This document shows positions 55,111 through 63,967 of a stretch of DNA of 64,000 nt, piece by piece (the first letter of the stretch is position 1; the number at the start of each line of letters is the position of its first letter). The position numbers and the translations under genes are program-made. The stretch spans positions 1,302,001 through 1,366,000 of the forward strand of contig NZ_CP035103.1 in the NCBI RefSeq assembly GCF_006094695.1, read 5' to 3'. Source of the stretch: Kocuria rosea (GTDB lineage: Bacteria; Actinomycetota; Actinomycetes; Actinomycetales; Micrococcaceae). Under the pieces are notes generated by a model. It had not been told where the DNA came from, ran no database searches, and was given only the letters and a program-made list of their open reading frames with translations.

Positions 55111-56412
55111 TCAGGGGGAGCCGGGGTGCTCGCCCGGGCGTCGGGCGGAGACGGTCTCGGTGCGCACGCCGAGCTCGCCCGCGGCCAGGCGCACCCCCAG
55201 CAGGTCCCCGGCGCGCACGGCGGCGGCGTCGGTGACCACGGCGCCGGAGGCGTCCAGGACCACGGAGTAGCCGCGCTGCAGGGTCTCCTGGGGGGACAGC
55301 GCCCGCACCCGGGCGCGCAGGGAGCGCACGGCGTCCCGCTCCCGCAGGGTCCGGGAGTCCACGGCGGACAGCGCCCGGGTGCGCCACCGGTCCACGTCCT
55401 CCTCCCGGAGCAGGATCATGTCCTCCGGCTGGGCCAGGACGGGCCGGGTGCGCACGGCGGTCAGACCGGCGGCCTCCCGGTCCAGGAAGCCTCGCACGGC
55501 GCGGTCCAGGCCCGCCCGGGCCCGGGCCACCCCGGCGCGCTCCTCGACGACGTCGGGGACGATCCGCTTGCCGGCGTCCGTGGGGGTCGAGGCCCGCAGG
55601 TCGGCCACCCAGTCGAGCAGCGGCTGGTCGTTCTCGTGCCCGATGGCGCTGACCACCGGGGTGCGGGCGGCCGCCACGGCCCGGATCAGGGACTCGTCGC
55701 TGAAGGCCAGGAGGTCCTCGAAGGAGCCGCCGCCGCGGGCGATCACGATGACGTCCACCTCGGCCATGGCGTCGAGCTCGCGCAGCGCCTGGGTCACGGC
55801 GCGCACCGCGCCGGAGCCCTGGACCGCGACCTCCCGCACCTCGAAGTCCACGGCCGGCCAGCGCAGGGACGCGTTGCGGATGACGTCCTTCTCGGCGTCC
55901 GAGTTGCGCCCCGTGACGAGGCCGACCCGGCGGGGGAGCAGGGGCAGGGGCTTCTTCCGGGCGGCGTCGAAGAGCCCCTCCTCGGCGAGGGCGCGCCGCA
56001 GCCGCTCGAGCCGCTCCAGCAGGTCGCCCAGGCCCACCGGGCGGATGCCGCGGCCCAGCATGGACAGCCGGCCGGTCTTGGCCCAGAAGTCCGGTTTGAG
56101 CTGAGCGACCACCCGCATCCCCTTCTCCAGGGGACGGTCCAGGTGGGCGGTCTCGTTGGCGAAGAGGGTCACGGGCACGGAGATCTCGGCGTCGACGTCC
56201 CGCAGGGTCACGTAGGTGACGCGGGCGCGCCGGTTGAGCTCGATGATCTGCCCCTCGACCCACGTGGGCGCGCAGCGGGCGATGTAGGCGTGCAGGTTCT
56301 CGGAGAGCATCCGCAGCGGCCACGGGTTCTCCGGGGTGGTCCGGTCCGCCCGCTGCGGCAGCTCCCGCTCGCCGCCCGCCGGGGCGTCCTGCTGCGGCTC
56401 CAGATACGTCAT
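55111..56412 (-). CDS. xseA: Exodeoxyribonuclease VII large subunit
   Basis: A 433-aa catalytic subunit of ExoVII. An N-terminal OB-fold (WVEGQIIELNRRARVTYVTLRD near residue 55) precedes the catalytic domain with VGLVTGRNSDAEKDVIRNA near 160 and VIVIARGGGSFEDLLAFSDESLIRAV near 225, then PVVSAIGHENDQPLLDWVADLRASTPTDA. The C-terminal helices and AGDLLGVRLAAGEL tail are present. The ATG is preceded by a weak GAGG and by TAAGCAT. The divergent neighbour is the membrane protein at 56478. Confidence 0.94.
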   Translation of the reverse strand: MTYLEPQQDAPAGGERELPQRADRTTPENPWPLRMLSENLHAYIARCAPTWVEGQIIELNRRARVTYVTLRDVDAEISVPVTLFANETAHLDRPLEKGMRVVAQLKPDFWAKTGRLSMLGRGIRPVGLGDLLERLERLRRALAEEGLFDAARKKPLPLLPRRVGLVTGRNSDAEKDVIRNASLRWPAVDFEVREVAVQGSGAVRAVTQALRELDAMAEVDVIVIARGGGSFEDLLAFSDESLIRAVAAARTPVVSAIGHENDQPLLDWVADLRASTPTDAGKRIVPDVVEERAGVARARAGLDRAVRGFLDREAAGLTAVRTRPVLAQPEDMILLREEDVDRWRTRALSAVDSRTLRERDAVRSLRARVRALSPQETLQRGYSVVLDASGAVVTDAAAVRAGDLLGVRLAAGELGVRTETVSARRPGEHPGSP

Positions 56413-56465
56413 GCCTCATGCTTACCACCCGACGGGGACAGCCGTGCACGCGCTCCGCCCGTGCG

Positions 56466-56471
56466 TACAGT
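56466..56471 (+). promoter_or_regulatory. -10 box of the membrane-protein gene at 56.5 kb
   Basis: TACAGT, 6 nt before GTG 56478; leaderless layout. Confidence 0.55.
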
Positions 56472-56477
56472 GGTTCC

Positions 56478-57446
56478 GTGAGCCTCTCAGCACCCCCCGC
56501 CCCCGGACACCGCTCCGCGCCCCGTTCCGCGCCCCGCCCCCGACGACGCGCCACGACCGTCCTGCGCACCGGCCTCGGCACCGTCCTGGGCCTCGCCGCC
56601 GCGTCCCTCGTGGCGCTGCTCGTGCCCCTGCACTGGGCCCAGGACACCCTGGTCTCCCGCGACGGCTTCACCCGGGTGGTGGGCACCCTCGCCGAGGACC
56701 GGCCGTTCCAGGAGGAGCTGGCCCGCACCGCGGTGGGGCAGGTGGCCGACCGGATCGTGGGGGAGCGGGCCACCGGCGTCGGGTTCCTCGACCGGATGCT
56801 CGAGGACGCCGCCCGCCGTGCGGCCGACGTCGCCGCGGACCTCACCGCCGACCCCGCCTACCAGCGCGCGTGGACGGAGGCGCTCACCCGCACCCACGAG
56901 GCCAACGTCCCCGTGGACGGCGCGGTGGAGGAGCCGCCGAAGGACCTCGTGCTGGACATCGCCCCCGTCCTCCGGGAGGTCGACGCCGCCGTGCAGAGGG
57001 CCGTCGGAGTGGACGTCGGGCTGGCGGAGCGCGAGAGCCGGATCACCGTCCCGGGGTCGAACACCGGGCGCCTGATCGAGGCGGGCACCCGGGTCACCGA
57101 CCTGGCCGTCCCGCTCACGTGGACCGCCGTGGTGCTCGCCGTGCTCGCGCTGCTCGTGACCCGGCACCGCTTCGCCGTGCTCGCCGTGCTGGGGCTGGGG
57201 ACCCTGGCCGGACTGGGCGTCGCGTGGCTGCTCGTGGAGCAGGGCGTGCAGCGGGCCTCCGGCATGCTCGGCGGCGACCCCGTGGTCCGGCTCGCCGCCG
57301 ACCGGGCCGTCCTCCTGCTCACCGACTCCCTCGGCGAGCAGATGGTCACGGCCGCCTGGGCTGCCGGGATCACGGGCGTCGTGGGCCTCGTCGGGGCCAT
57401 CCTCGTGTCGGGCGGATCACGGCGCGGGCCCCGCCCCACCGCGTAG
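56478..57446 (+). CDS. Membrane protein with large external loop, unknown function
   Basis: A 322-aa protein. After a basic N-terminus, one helix (about residues 31-50), a 150-residue probably extracytoplasmic domain ([33 protein letters not shown]), then three C-terminal helices (about 217-245, 243-255, 292-312). Similar proteins sit near ispH and xseA in other actinobacteria and are unnamed. I chose GTG 56478, 6 nt after a TACAGT box. The TAG stop (57444-57446) forms part of the -10 box of ispH. Function unknown. Confidence 0.78.
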   Translation: MSLSAPPAPGHRSAPRSAPRPRRRATTVLRTGLGTVLGLAAASLVALLVPLHWAQDTLVSRDGFTRVVGTLAEDRPFQEELARTAVGQVADRIVGERATGVGFLDRMLEDAARRAADVAADLTADPAYQRAWTEALTRTHEANVPVDGAVEEPPKDLVLDIAPVLREVDAAVQRAVGVDVGLAERESRITVPGSNTGRLIEAGTRVTDLAVPLTWTAVVLAVLALLVTRHRFAVLAVLGLGTLAGLGVAWLLVEQGVQRASGMLGGDPVVRLAADRAVLLLTDSLGEQMVTAAWAAGITGVVGLVGAILVSGGSRRGPRPTA

Positions 57447-57449
57447 CAT
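57444..57449 (+). promoter_or_regulatory. -10 box of ispH overlapping the upstream stop codon
   Basis: TAGCAT, whose first three bases are the stop codon of the preceding gene; ATG 57457 lies 7 nt further on. Leaderless layout. Confidence 0.6.
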
Positions 57450-57456
57450 GGAGGCC

Positions 57457-58539
57457 ATGCCGACCACCGTTGCGCTCTCCATGCCCACCGTCCCCCGTTC
57501 CCGGCGCTCGCCGGAGGACGTGGCCGCCGCCGCTCCCGTGGCCGGACCGAAGAAGGTCCTGCTCGCGTCCCCCCGCGGCTACTGCGCCGGCGTCGACCGC
57601 GCCGTCATCGCCGTGGAGAAGGCGCTCGAGCACTACGGCGCCCCCGTGTACGTGCGCAAGGAGATCGTGCACAACAAGTTCGTGGTGAGCACCCTCGAGG
57701 AGCAGGGCGCCGTGTTCGTCGAGGAGACCGACGAGGTCCCCGAGGGGTCCCTGCTGATCTTCTCCGCCCACGGCGTCTCCCCGGCCGTGGTGGAGTCCGC
57801 GAAGTCCCGCGAGCTGCGCACCATCGACGCCACGTGCCCGCTGGTCACCAAGGTCCACCGCGAGGCCGTGCGCTTCGCGAAGAGCGACTACGACATCCTC
57901 CTGATCGGCCACGACGGCCACGAGGAGGTCGAGGGCACCGCCGGCGAGGCCCCCGAGCACATCCAGGTGGTGAACAGCCCGGACGAGGTCGGCCAGGTCG
58001 TCGTCCGCGACCCGGAGAAGGTCGTCTGGCTCTCCCAGACCACCCTCAGCGTGGACGAGACCCTGGAGACCGTGCAGAAGCTGCGCGAGCGCTTCCCCTC
58101 CCTGCAGGACCCGCCCAGCGACGACATCTGCTACGCCACCTCCAACCGGCAGACCGCGATCAAGAAGATCGCCCCGGACGCTGACCTCGTGATCGTCGTG
58201 GGCTCGGCGAACTCCTCGAACTCCGTGCGGCTCAAGGAGGTCGCCCTCGAGTACGGCGCCCGCCGCGCCGAGCGCGTGGACTTCGCGAACCAGGTGGACG
58301 AGTCCTGGTTCGAGGGCGTCGCCACCGTGGGCGTCACCAGCGGGGCCTCCGTGCCGGAGGTCCTCGTCAAGGACGTGCTGCGCCTGCTCGCGGACTACGG
58401 CTACGGCGAGGTCGAGGAGGTCGTCACCGCCGAGGAGGACGTGCTGTTCTCCCTCCCCAAGGAGCTGCGCGCCCGGCTCACCGCGGCCGGGGACACCTCC
58501 CACCGGCTCGGCGGCCGCGGGGCCCGCCCCACCCGCTGA
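57457..58539 (+). CDS. ispH: 4-hydroxy-3-methylbut-2-enyl diphosphate reductase
   Basis: A 360-aa iron-sulfur enzyme making IPP and DMAPP in the last step of the MEP pathway. The three cluster cysteines are in [13 protein letters not shown] (near residue 45), [15 protein letters not shown] (near 126) and [11 protein letters not shown] (near 227); AHGVSP and [11 protein letters not shown] are also present. A 33-residue Ala/Pro-rich N-terminal extension precedes the enzyme. I chose ATG 57457, 7 nt after TAGCAT; the ATG at 57448 overlaps that box. Confidence 0.95.
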   Translation: MPTTVALSMPTVPRSRRSPEDVAAAAPVAGPKKVLLASPRGYCAGVDRAVIAVEKALEHYGAPVYVRKEIVHNKFVVSTLEEQGAVFVEETDEVPEGSLLIFSAHGVSPAVVESAKSRELRTIDATCPLVTKVHREAVRFAKSDYDILLIGHDGHEEVEGTAGEAPEHIQVVNSPDEVGQVVVRDPEKVVWLSQTTLSVDETLETVQKLRERFPSLQDPPSDDICYATSNRQTAIKKIAPDADLVIVVGSANSSNSVRLKEVALEYGARRAERVDFANQVDESWFEGVATVGVTSGASVPEVLVKDVLRLLADYGYGEVEEVVTAEEDVLFSLPKELRARLTAAGDTSHRLGGRGARPTR

Positions 58540-58546
58540 GCCGCGG

Positions 58547-58560
58547 GCGGACCCGTCCGC
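58547..58560. terminator. Short hairpin between convergent ispH and rmuC
   Basis: GCGGAC-CC-GTCCGC lies between the two stop codons and may terminate both genes, though it is short. Confidence 0.4.
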
Positions 58561-59868
58561 TCAGCCCGCCGCGCGCTCGTCGAGCTGCCCCGGCACGCCG
58601 CGCTCCGGGTCCGTGCGGCCCGGGCGCTCCGCCGGCTCAGGGAGCTGCACCGCCTCGGTGAACTCCGGCGCCGTGAGCGGGCGCGGTGCCACCACGAGCG
58701 GACGCGTGGTGAGCCGATCGTCCTCCGCGAGCGTGGGGTCGAGGTCGTTGATCCGCCGGGCCGTGGGGAACACCCGGGTCTCCACGGAGCCCGTCAGCCG
58801 GTTGTAGGTCTCCACCGACTTCTGCAGCGACCGGCCCATGTCGTCGAGGTGCTTGCCGACCGTGCCCAGCCGCTCGTAGAGCTGGCGGGAGAGGTCGAAG
58901 AGCTCCTTGGCGTTCTCCGTGAGCCCGTTCTGCCGCCACGTGAACGCCACGGCCTTGAGCGAGGCGAGCAGCGAGACCGGCGACACGAGCGCCACGTTGC
59001 GGCTCGCGGCGTGGTCCAGCAGGGTCGGGTCCGCGTCCAGGGCGGCGGAGAGCGCCGACTCGGCGGGCAGGAAGCACAGCACCAGCTCGGGGGAGGCGTC
59101 CCGCGCCGCCCAGTACTTCTTCGACGCCAGCGCGTCCACGTGCCCGCGCACGGCCTTCGCGTGGCCGGCCAGCTGCGCCCGGCGCCCGGCGTCGTCCTCG
59201 GCGTCCTGGGCGCGCAGGTAGGCGGTCATGGGCGCCTTGGCGTCCAGGACGATGTCGCGGCCCCCCGGCAGGTGCACCACCATGTCCGGGCGGATCGCGC
59301 TGCGCTCGCCGTCCGCGGTGGTGCCGTTGGAGGCGACCTGCTCCCGGAAGTCGACGTGCGCGGTCATCCCCGCGGACTCGACCACCCGGCGCAGCTGCAC
59401 CTCGCCCCACAGGCCGCGCGCGGAGCCCGAGCGCAGCGCGGAGGACAGGGAGGTGGTCGCCGTGCGCAGGTGGTCGCCCACCTCGCGGGTGTGGGCGAGC
59501 GCCTGGGTGATGCCCCCGTACTGCTCGGCCCGGTCCCGCTCGAGCGCCGTCACGTGCTCCTCGACCGAGCGCAGCTGGTGGGCCACCGGCGCCAGGGCCC
59601 GCAGGACGTTGTTGTCCTGCACGGAGCGGGCGTCGGCGTCCCGCAGCCGGTCCTCGAGCTGGGCGCGCGCCTCGACGGCCGCCGCCCGCTCGGAGGCCAG
59701 GTCCACGAGCCGGTCCTGGACGGCGGCGAGCTCGGCCTGCAGCCCGGCCCGCTCCTCCTCGGCCGCCCGGGCCTCCCCGGCGGCACGGGCCCGCGCCACG
59801 GCGGTGCCCAGGAGGGCGCCCACCAGCAGGGCGAGCAGGACGAGGACGACGACGAGGCTGACGGTCAT
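58561..59868 (-). CDS. rmuC: DNA recombination protein RmuC
   Basis: A 435-aa RmuC-family protein, which limits inverted-repeat rearrangements and has a nuclease-like core. Residues 2-24 are a membrane helix, residues about 28-75 a coiled coil (RAAEEERAGLQAELAAVQDRL), and the RmuC domain follows with LWGEVQLRRVVESAGM near 155, RPDMVVHLPGGRDIVLDAKAPM and VSPVSLLASLKAVAFTWRQ. The ATG at 59868 is 7 nt after a CACACT box (59876-59881); the longer open frame upstream is not supported. The C-terminal 60 residues are a disordered tail. Confidence 0.93.
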   Translation of the reverse strand: MTVSLVVVLVLLALLVGALLGTAVARARAAGEARAAEEERAGLQAELAAVQDRLVDLASERAAAVEARAQLEDRLRDADARSVQDNNVLRALAPVAHQLRSVEEHVTALERDRAEQYGGITQALAHTREVGDHLRTATTSLSSALRSGSARGLWGEVQLRRVVESAGMTAHVDFREQVASNGTTADGERSAIRPDMVVHLPGGRDIVLDAKAPMTAYLRAQDAEDDAGRRAQLAGHAKAVRGHVDALASKKYWAARDASPELVLCFLPAESALSAALDADPTLLDHAASRNVALVSPVSLLASLKAVAFTWRQNGLTENAKELFDLSRQLYERLGTVGKHLDDMGRSLQKSVETYNRLTGSVETRVFPTARRINDLDPTLAEDDRLTTRPLVVAPRPLTAPEFTEAVQLPEPAERPGRTDPERGVPGQLDERAAG

Positions 59869-59875
59869 GCCCAGC

Positions 59876-59881
59876 AGTGTG
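59876..59881 (-). promoter_or_regulatory. -10 box of rmuC
   Basis: CACACT on the minus strand, 7 nt before ATG 59868; weaker than most but with the same spacing. Confidence 0.4.
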
Positions 59882-59945
59882 GCACGCCACCCGGACACCG
59901 CACGGCAGCGGCGCTCGCCGCCCCGCTCCTCGGAGCGTCGCGCGG

Positions 59946-60707
59946 TCAGCGCCGGACCGTGGTGCGGCGCACGGCGAGCAGCACCACGGCCGCGAAGACC
60001 ACCGTCCAGAGCCCGGTGTTCAGCAGCAGTGCCCAGAGGGGGTCGGACTCCACCGGCGGTCCGCTGGTCGCCACGACGTCGCCCTCCACGAGCGGATAGC
60101 GGGCGAGCCCGGCCAGGCCGTAGAGCGGGGTGAACCGCGCGATGTCGAGCATCACGCCGGTGAGCGGGACGAAGAGGTTGCCGAAGAAGCTCAGCACCAC
60201 GAGCATCCCGGAGGCCGCCCCCACGGCGGACTCGGAGTGGAACAGCAGCCCGGCCGCCAGGCCGTAGAGGGCGAACACCGAGGAGCCGGCCACGACGATC
60301 GCCGCGGTGGCGGGCCAGCGCCAGCCGCCCAGCTCGGCACCGGTCAGGGCGCCCACTGCGTAGACCACGAGGACCGGCAGCACGGCCATGGCGAGGGCCA
60401 CGGCCACCTTGGACAGCACGTACCCGTGCCGCGGCGCCGGGGTCAGCCCGATCTGCCGGCCCCAGCCGCGGGCCTGCTCCACGGCGGCCGAGCCGGCGAT
60501 CGAGGTGGTCGCGGTGACCGCCCCGTAGACCGCCATGGAGATCATGTTGTAACCGCCGGCGTTGCCGTGGCCCACCCGCAGGTCGGAGAAGTCCCCCAGC
60601 GCCGTGAACATCACGTAGAGCACGGCGGGCAGGACCACGATGAAGAAGGTGTTCTCGACCATGCGCACGTTGCGGCGCAGATCGTGGGCGGCGTAGGCGA
60701 TGCTCAT
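59946..60707 (-). CDS. ABC-2 type exporter permease
   Basis: A 253-aa permease with about six hydrophobic helices. It resembles the membrane subunit of drug/lipid ABC-2 exporters: an N-terminal DLRRNVRMVENTFFIVVLPAVLYVMF, AVYGAVTATTSIAGSAAVEQARGWGRQIGLTP near residue 62 and the closing LNTGLWTVVFAAVVLLAVRR. The ATG has GGAGG 6 nt upstream. It follows the ATPase gene by 64 nt. Substrate unknown. Confidence 0.87.
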   Translation of the reverse strand: MSIAYAAHDLRRNVRMVENTFFIVVLPAVLYVMFTALGDFSDLRVGHGNAGGYNMISMAVYGAVTATTSIAGSAAVEQARGWGRQIGLTPAPRHGYVLSKVAVALAMAVLPVLVVYAVGALTGAELGGWRWPATAAIVVAGSSVFALYGLAAGLLFHSESAVGAASGMLVVLSFFGNLFVPLTGVMLDIARFTPLYGLAGLARYPLVEGDVVATSGPPVESDPLWALLLNTGLWTVVFAAVVLLAVRRTTVRR

Positions 60708-60771
60708 GGTGCGGATCCTCCGGGGACGGGGAAACAGGGGCGGGGTGTCGGAACGGGGCGAGTGGGGCCGG

Positions 60772-61713
60772 TCAGTCGGCGGTGAGGCCCAGGAAGGCCT
60801 CCTCCAGTCCGGCGTGGGTGATCTCGAGCTCGCTCGCGCCCGTGGTCGTCAGAAGGTGACGGGCGATGGCGTCCGTGTCGGGGCCCGTGAGCCGCCGGCG
60901 TCCGCCGGCGGGCTCGAGCGGGGTCGCCCCCGGGACGACGACGGGCCCGGGCCCGTCCCAGCGGAAGCTGACCACGCGGTGGCCCGCCAGGGCCTGGACC
61001 TCGGGGGTGGGGGCATCGGCGACCACCCGGCCGCCCTTGAGCACCACGGTGCGGGCGGCGAACTCCTCGGCCTCGTCGAGGTAGTGGGTGGCGAACACGA
61101 CCGTCCGGCCGCGCTCTGCCTCGGCGTGCATCGCGGCCCAGAACTCCCGCCGGGCGCCGACGTCCATGCCCGCGGTCGGCTCGTCGAGGACCAGCAGGTC
61201 CGGCTCGGGCAGCAGGGCCAGCGCGAAGCGCAGCCGCTGCTGCTCGCCGCCCGAGCACTTGGAGACCTTCCGCCGCGCGAACCCGGCGGCCCCCGCCCGG
61301 CCCAGGGCCTCGTCCACGGGCAGCGGGTCCCGGTGCAGCGTCGCGACCATCGCGACCGTCTCGCGCACGGACAGGTCGTCCAGCAGCCCCCCGGTCTGCA
61401 GGACCGCGCCGATCCGCCCGGCCCGCACGCTCTCGCGCGGGGCGGCGCCGAGGGTGCGCACGGTGCCGTCGTCGGGGTCGGTGAAGCCCAGGACCATGTC
61501 GAGGAGGGTGGTCTTGCCGGCGCCGTTGGGCCCGAGCAGCGCGACGACCTCGCCGCGCTCGATGCGCATACTCACGCCGTCCACGGCGCGGACGCGCTGC
61601 TCGCCGCGCCCGAAGCCCTTGTGGACGCCGGAGACGTCGACGGCCGGGGAACCGGCCGTCGGGTCGGCGGGGCTCGTATGCGGCGAAGTGCGGGAGGCCG
61701 GTGAGGACGTCAT
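60772..61713 (-). CDS. ABC-2 type exporter ATP-binding protein
   Basis: A 313-aa ATPase for the downstream permease. Walker A is GPNGAGKTT (near residue 61), Walker B is LLVLDEPTAGMD and the switch His is in ATHYLDEAEEF. The ABC signature is unusual: CSGGEQQ instead of LSGGQ. The 27-residue Ser/Thr/Pro-rich N-terminus is disordered. The ATG at 61713 follows a CAGAAT box (61720-61725) by 6 nt; the open frame upstream runs antisense through ychF and is not coding. Resembles DrrA-type drug-resistance ATPases. Confidence 0.88.
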   Translation of the reverse strand: MTSSPASRTSPHTSPADPTAGSPAVDVSGVHKGFGRGEQRVRAVDGVSMRIERGEVVALLGPNGAGKTTLLDMVLGFTDPDDGTVRTLGAAPRESVRAGRIGAVLQTGGLLDDLSVRETVAMVATLHRDPLPVDEALGRAGAAGFARRKVSKCSGGEQQRLRFALALLPEPDLLVLDEPTAGMDVGARREFWAAMHAEAERGRTVVFATHYLDEAEEFAARTVVLKGGRVVADAPTPEVQALAGHRVVSFRWDGPGPVVVPGATPLEPAGGRRRLTGPDTDAIARHLLTTTGASELEITHAGLEEAFLGLTAD

Positions 61714-61825
61714 GCTCCGATTCTGCTCCACCGCGCGCCGTCCCGGAAGCTCCGCGGGCCACGACACGCCCACGACCTCGGCCACGGGCCCCGGGGACGG
61801 CACGGCGTGCCCGCCGCGTGCCCGG

Positions 61826-61831
61826 TAGGAT
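61826..61831 (+). promoter_or_regulatory. -10 box of ychF
   Basis: TAGGAT, 8 nt before GTG 61840; leaderless or nearly so. Confidence 0.55.
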
Positions 61832-61839
61832 GGTCTCCC

Positions 61840-62925
61840 GTGGCTCTTACTATCGGAATCGTCGGACTGCCCAACGTCGGCAAGTCCACCCTGTTCAACG
61901 CGCTGACCCGCAACACCGTCCTGGCGGCGAACTACCCGTTCGCGACCATCGAGCCGAACATCGGCGTGGTCAACCTGCCGGACCCGCGGCTGGACCGGCT
62001 CGCGGAGATCCACGGCTCGGACCGGATCCTGCCCGCGACCGTGTCCTTCGTGGACATCGCCGGCATCGTCAAGGGCGCGTCCGAGGGGGAGGGCCTGGGC
62101 AACCAGTTCCTCGCCAACATCCGCGAGGCGCATGCGATCGCCCAGGTGGTCCGCGCCTTCGACGACCCGGACGTCATCCACGTCGACGGCGAGATCAACC
62201 CCGCCTCGGACATGGAGACCATCAACACCGAGCTGATCCTCGCCGACCTGCAGACCCTCGAGAACGCGATCCCGCGCCTCGAGAAGCAGGTCAAGATCAA
62301 GAAGGCCGATCCCGCCAAGCTCGCCGCCATGCAGCAGGCGCAGACGATCCTCGAGCGCGGGGACACCGTCTTCGGGGCGGCCGAGAAGGAGAAGCTGGAC
62401 GTCGACCAGCTGCGCGACCTCAGCCTGCTCACCGCCAAGCCGTTCATCTACGTCTTCAACGCCGACGACGGGGTGGTCGGCGACGAGGCCAAGCAGCAGG
62501 AGCTGCGCGAGCTCGTGGCGCCCGCCGACGCCGTCTTCCTCGACGCGAAGCTCGAGTCCGAGCTCGTGGAGCTCGACGAGGAGGAGGCGAAGGAGATGCT
62601 GGAGATGTCCGGGCAGGACGAGGCCGGACTCGACAAGCTCGCCCGCACGGGGTTCCACACCCTCGGGCTGCAGACCTACCTCACCGCCGGGCCCAAGGAG
62701 TCGCGCGCCTGGACCATCCCCGTGGGCGCCACCGCCCCGCAGGCCGCCGGCGTCATCCACACCGACTTCGAGCGCGGCTTCATCAAGGCCGAGATCGTCT
62801 CCTTCGAGGACCTCGACGCCGCCGGGTCCATGGCCGACGCCAAGGCCGCCGGCAAGGTCCGGATCGAGGGCAAGGACTACGTCATGCGCGACGGCGACGT
62901 GGTGGAGTTCCGCTTCAACGTCTGA
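61840..62925 (+). CDS. ychF: Redox-regulated ATPase YchF (Obg family)
   Basis: A 361-aa Obg-family P-loop protein that prefers ATP and binds ribosomes. G1 is GLPNVGKSTLFNALT near residue 7; the G2-G3 region is NYPFATIEPNIGVV and DIAGIVKGASEGEGLGNQFL; a coiled-coil domain spans about 125-210, and the TGS domain near the C-terminus begins LQTYLTAGPKESRAWTIPVG. The G4 motif reads NADD instead of NKxD, as expected for this ATPase. GTG start after a TAGGAT box. Confidence 0.96.
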   Translation: MALTIGIVGLPNVGKSTLFNALTRNTVLAANYPFATIEPNIGVVNLPDPRLDRLAEIHGSDRILPATVSFVDIAGIVKGASEGEGLGNQFLANIREAHAIAQVVRAFDDPDVIHVDGEINPASDMETINTELILADLQTLENAIPRLEKQVKIKKADPAKLAAMQQAQTILERGDTVFGAAEKEKLDVDQLRDLSLLTAKPFIYVFNADDGVVGDEAKQQELRELVAPADAVFLDAKLESELVELDEEEAKEMLEMSGQDEAGLDKLARTGFHTLGLQTYLTAGPKESRAWTIPVGATAPQAAGVIHTDFERGFIKAEIVSFEDLDAAGSMADAKAAGKVRIEGKDYVMRDGDVVEFRFNV

Positions 62926-62954
62926 GCCGGGCGGGTGCTCCGCGCCGGCGCGGG

Positions 62955-63395
62955 TCATTCCGGCCCGGGGCGCCGGCGGTTCTGCTTGGTCTCGGAGCGG
63001 CGGCGTTTTCCTTCGAGACGGCGACGGCGCGAGCCGTGGGTGGGCCGGGTTGCTCGGCGAACGACCGGGGGAACCACCGCGCCGCGCAGGAGTGCGGCGA
63101 GACGCTGTCTCGCCGCGGTGCGGTTCTGTCGCTGGGAGCGGTGCTCGGCGGCGCTGACGGTGAGCACGGTGCCCGAGAGTCTGCCGGCGAGCTGATCGAG
63201 GGCACGTGCGCGCTGCGCGTCGCTCAGCGCCGTCGTCGTGGCCAGGTCGAGAGAGAGCTGCACCCGGGAATCCGTGGTGTTGACGCCCTGGCCGCCCGGG
63301 CCGGAGGCGTGGGAGAACTGCTCGACCAGCTCACCCGCCGGCACCCTGAGGCCGCGGGGCGCGCCGGGGCCTGGGGGCACGTGCAGATCGTCCAC
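62955..63395 (-). CDS. arfB: Alternative ribosome-rescue factor ArfB
   Basis: A 146-aa release-factor-like peptidyl-tRNA hydrolase that frees ribosomes stalled at mRNA ends. The catalytic GGQ is in HASGPGGQGVNTTDSRVQL near residue 32, and the C-terminal tail is Arg/Lys-rich (RRRRLEGKRRRSETKQNRRR), which enters the empty mRNA channel. I chose GTG 63395, which lies 6 nt after a GACAAT box (63402-63407); the ATG at 63434 would lie upstream of that promoter. Length agrees with E. coli ArfB (140 aa). Confidence 0.9.
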   Translation of the reverse strand: MDDLHVPPGPGAPRGLRVPAGELVEQFSHASGPGGQGVNTTDSRVQLSLDLATTTALSDAQRARALDQLAGRLSGTVLTVSAAEHRSQRQNRTAARQRLAALLRGAVVPPVVRRATRPTHGSRRRRLEGKRRRSETKQNRRRPGPE

Positions 63396-63401
63396 CCGAC
63401 G

Positions 63402-63407
63402 ATTGTC
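63402..63407 (-). promoter_or_regulatory. -10 box of arfB
   Basis: GACAAT on the minus strand, 6 nt before GTG 63395; leaderless layout. Confidence 0.45.
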
Positions 63408-63535
63408 CCGCACCGGCGACGCGACACATTTCATACGGTCTCGGTGGGGGATCTTCGGCTGCTCGGGCGAGGTCTGCGGCCGGGCGCGCCAATCAGCCGC
63501 AATGGCGGTTCGACGCGCGGCCCGGCACGTCCTGC

Positions 63536-63967
63536 CTACTGCCCGAGGGGCTCACCGGTGATGCTGTCGACGGTGCCGTTCTCGATGCCCTCGCACTGCG
63601 ACACCCCGGCCGGTGTGACGGGTTCGTAGTGGATGCAGAAGGCGTCGTAGTAGGGCATCCCGTCCTGCCAGGCCGCGTAGGCCTCGTCGTAGGTGAAGTC
63701 CTGGTCCGGCAGCGCCCCGGGCATGGGCGGCGGGGTGGCCCCGGGGGTCGTCGACGGGGTCGGCGATGGGGCCGGCTGCGTCGCCTCCGCGCTGCCGGTG
63801 GCCCCGGTCGTCGGGGAGGACGAGGCGCTGGGAGACGCGTCGGGCTCATCGATCCCGCCGCTGTCGGAGGTGGTGCACCCGGTGACCAGGGCCAGGGACA
63901 GGGCGACCAGTCCCAGTCGCCCGATGGGCGGCTTCTGGTGGACGTTCTGCGGGGGGTTCGGTGACAT
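63536..63967 (-). CDS. Small secreted lipoprotein, unknown function
   Basis: A 143-aa predicted lipoprotein. The signal peptide IGRLGLVALSLALVTGC ends in a lipobox with Cys31. A Ser/Thr/Pro-rich linker (about residues 36-80) is followed by a compact C-terminal part with FTYDEAYAAWQDGMPYYDAFCIHYEPVTPAGVSQCEGIENG, where two cysteines could pair. A GGAGAG site lies upstream of the ATG. No known domain is recognised. It stands next to arfB on the same strand, 140 nt upstream. Confidence 0.75.
   Translation of the reverse strand: MSPNPPQNVHQKPPIGRLGLVALSLALVTGCTTSDSGGIDEPDASPSASSSPTTGATGSAEATQPAPSPTPSTTPGATPPPMPGALPDQDFTYDEAYAAWQDGMPYYDAFCIHYEPVTPAGVSQCEGIENGTVDSITGEPLGQ

Noticed and set aside
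60772..62958. 728-aa minus-strand reading that would join the ABC ATPase to a long N-terminal extension
   Set aside because: The extension is antisense to ychF, while a -10 box and ATG at 61713 start the real ATPase.
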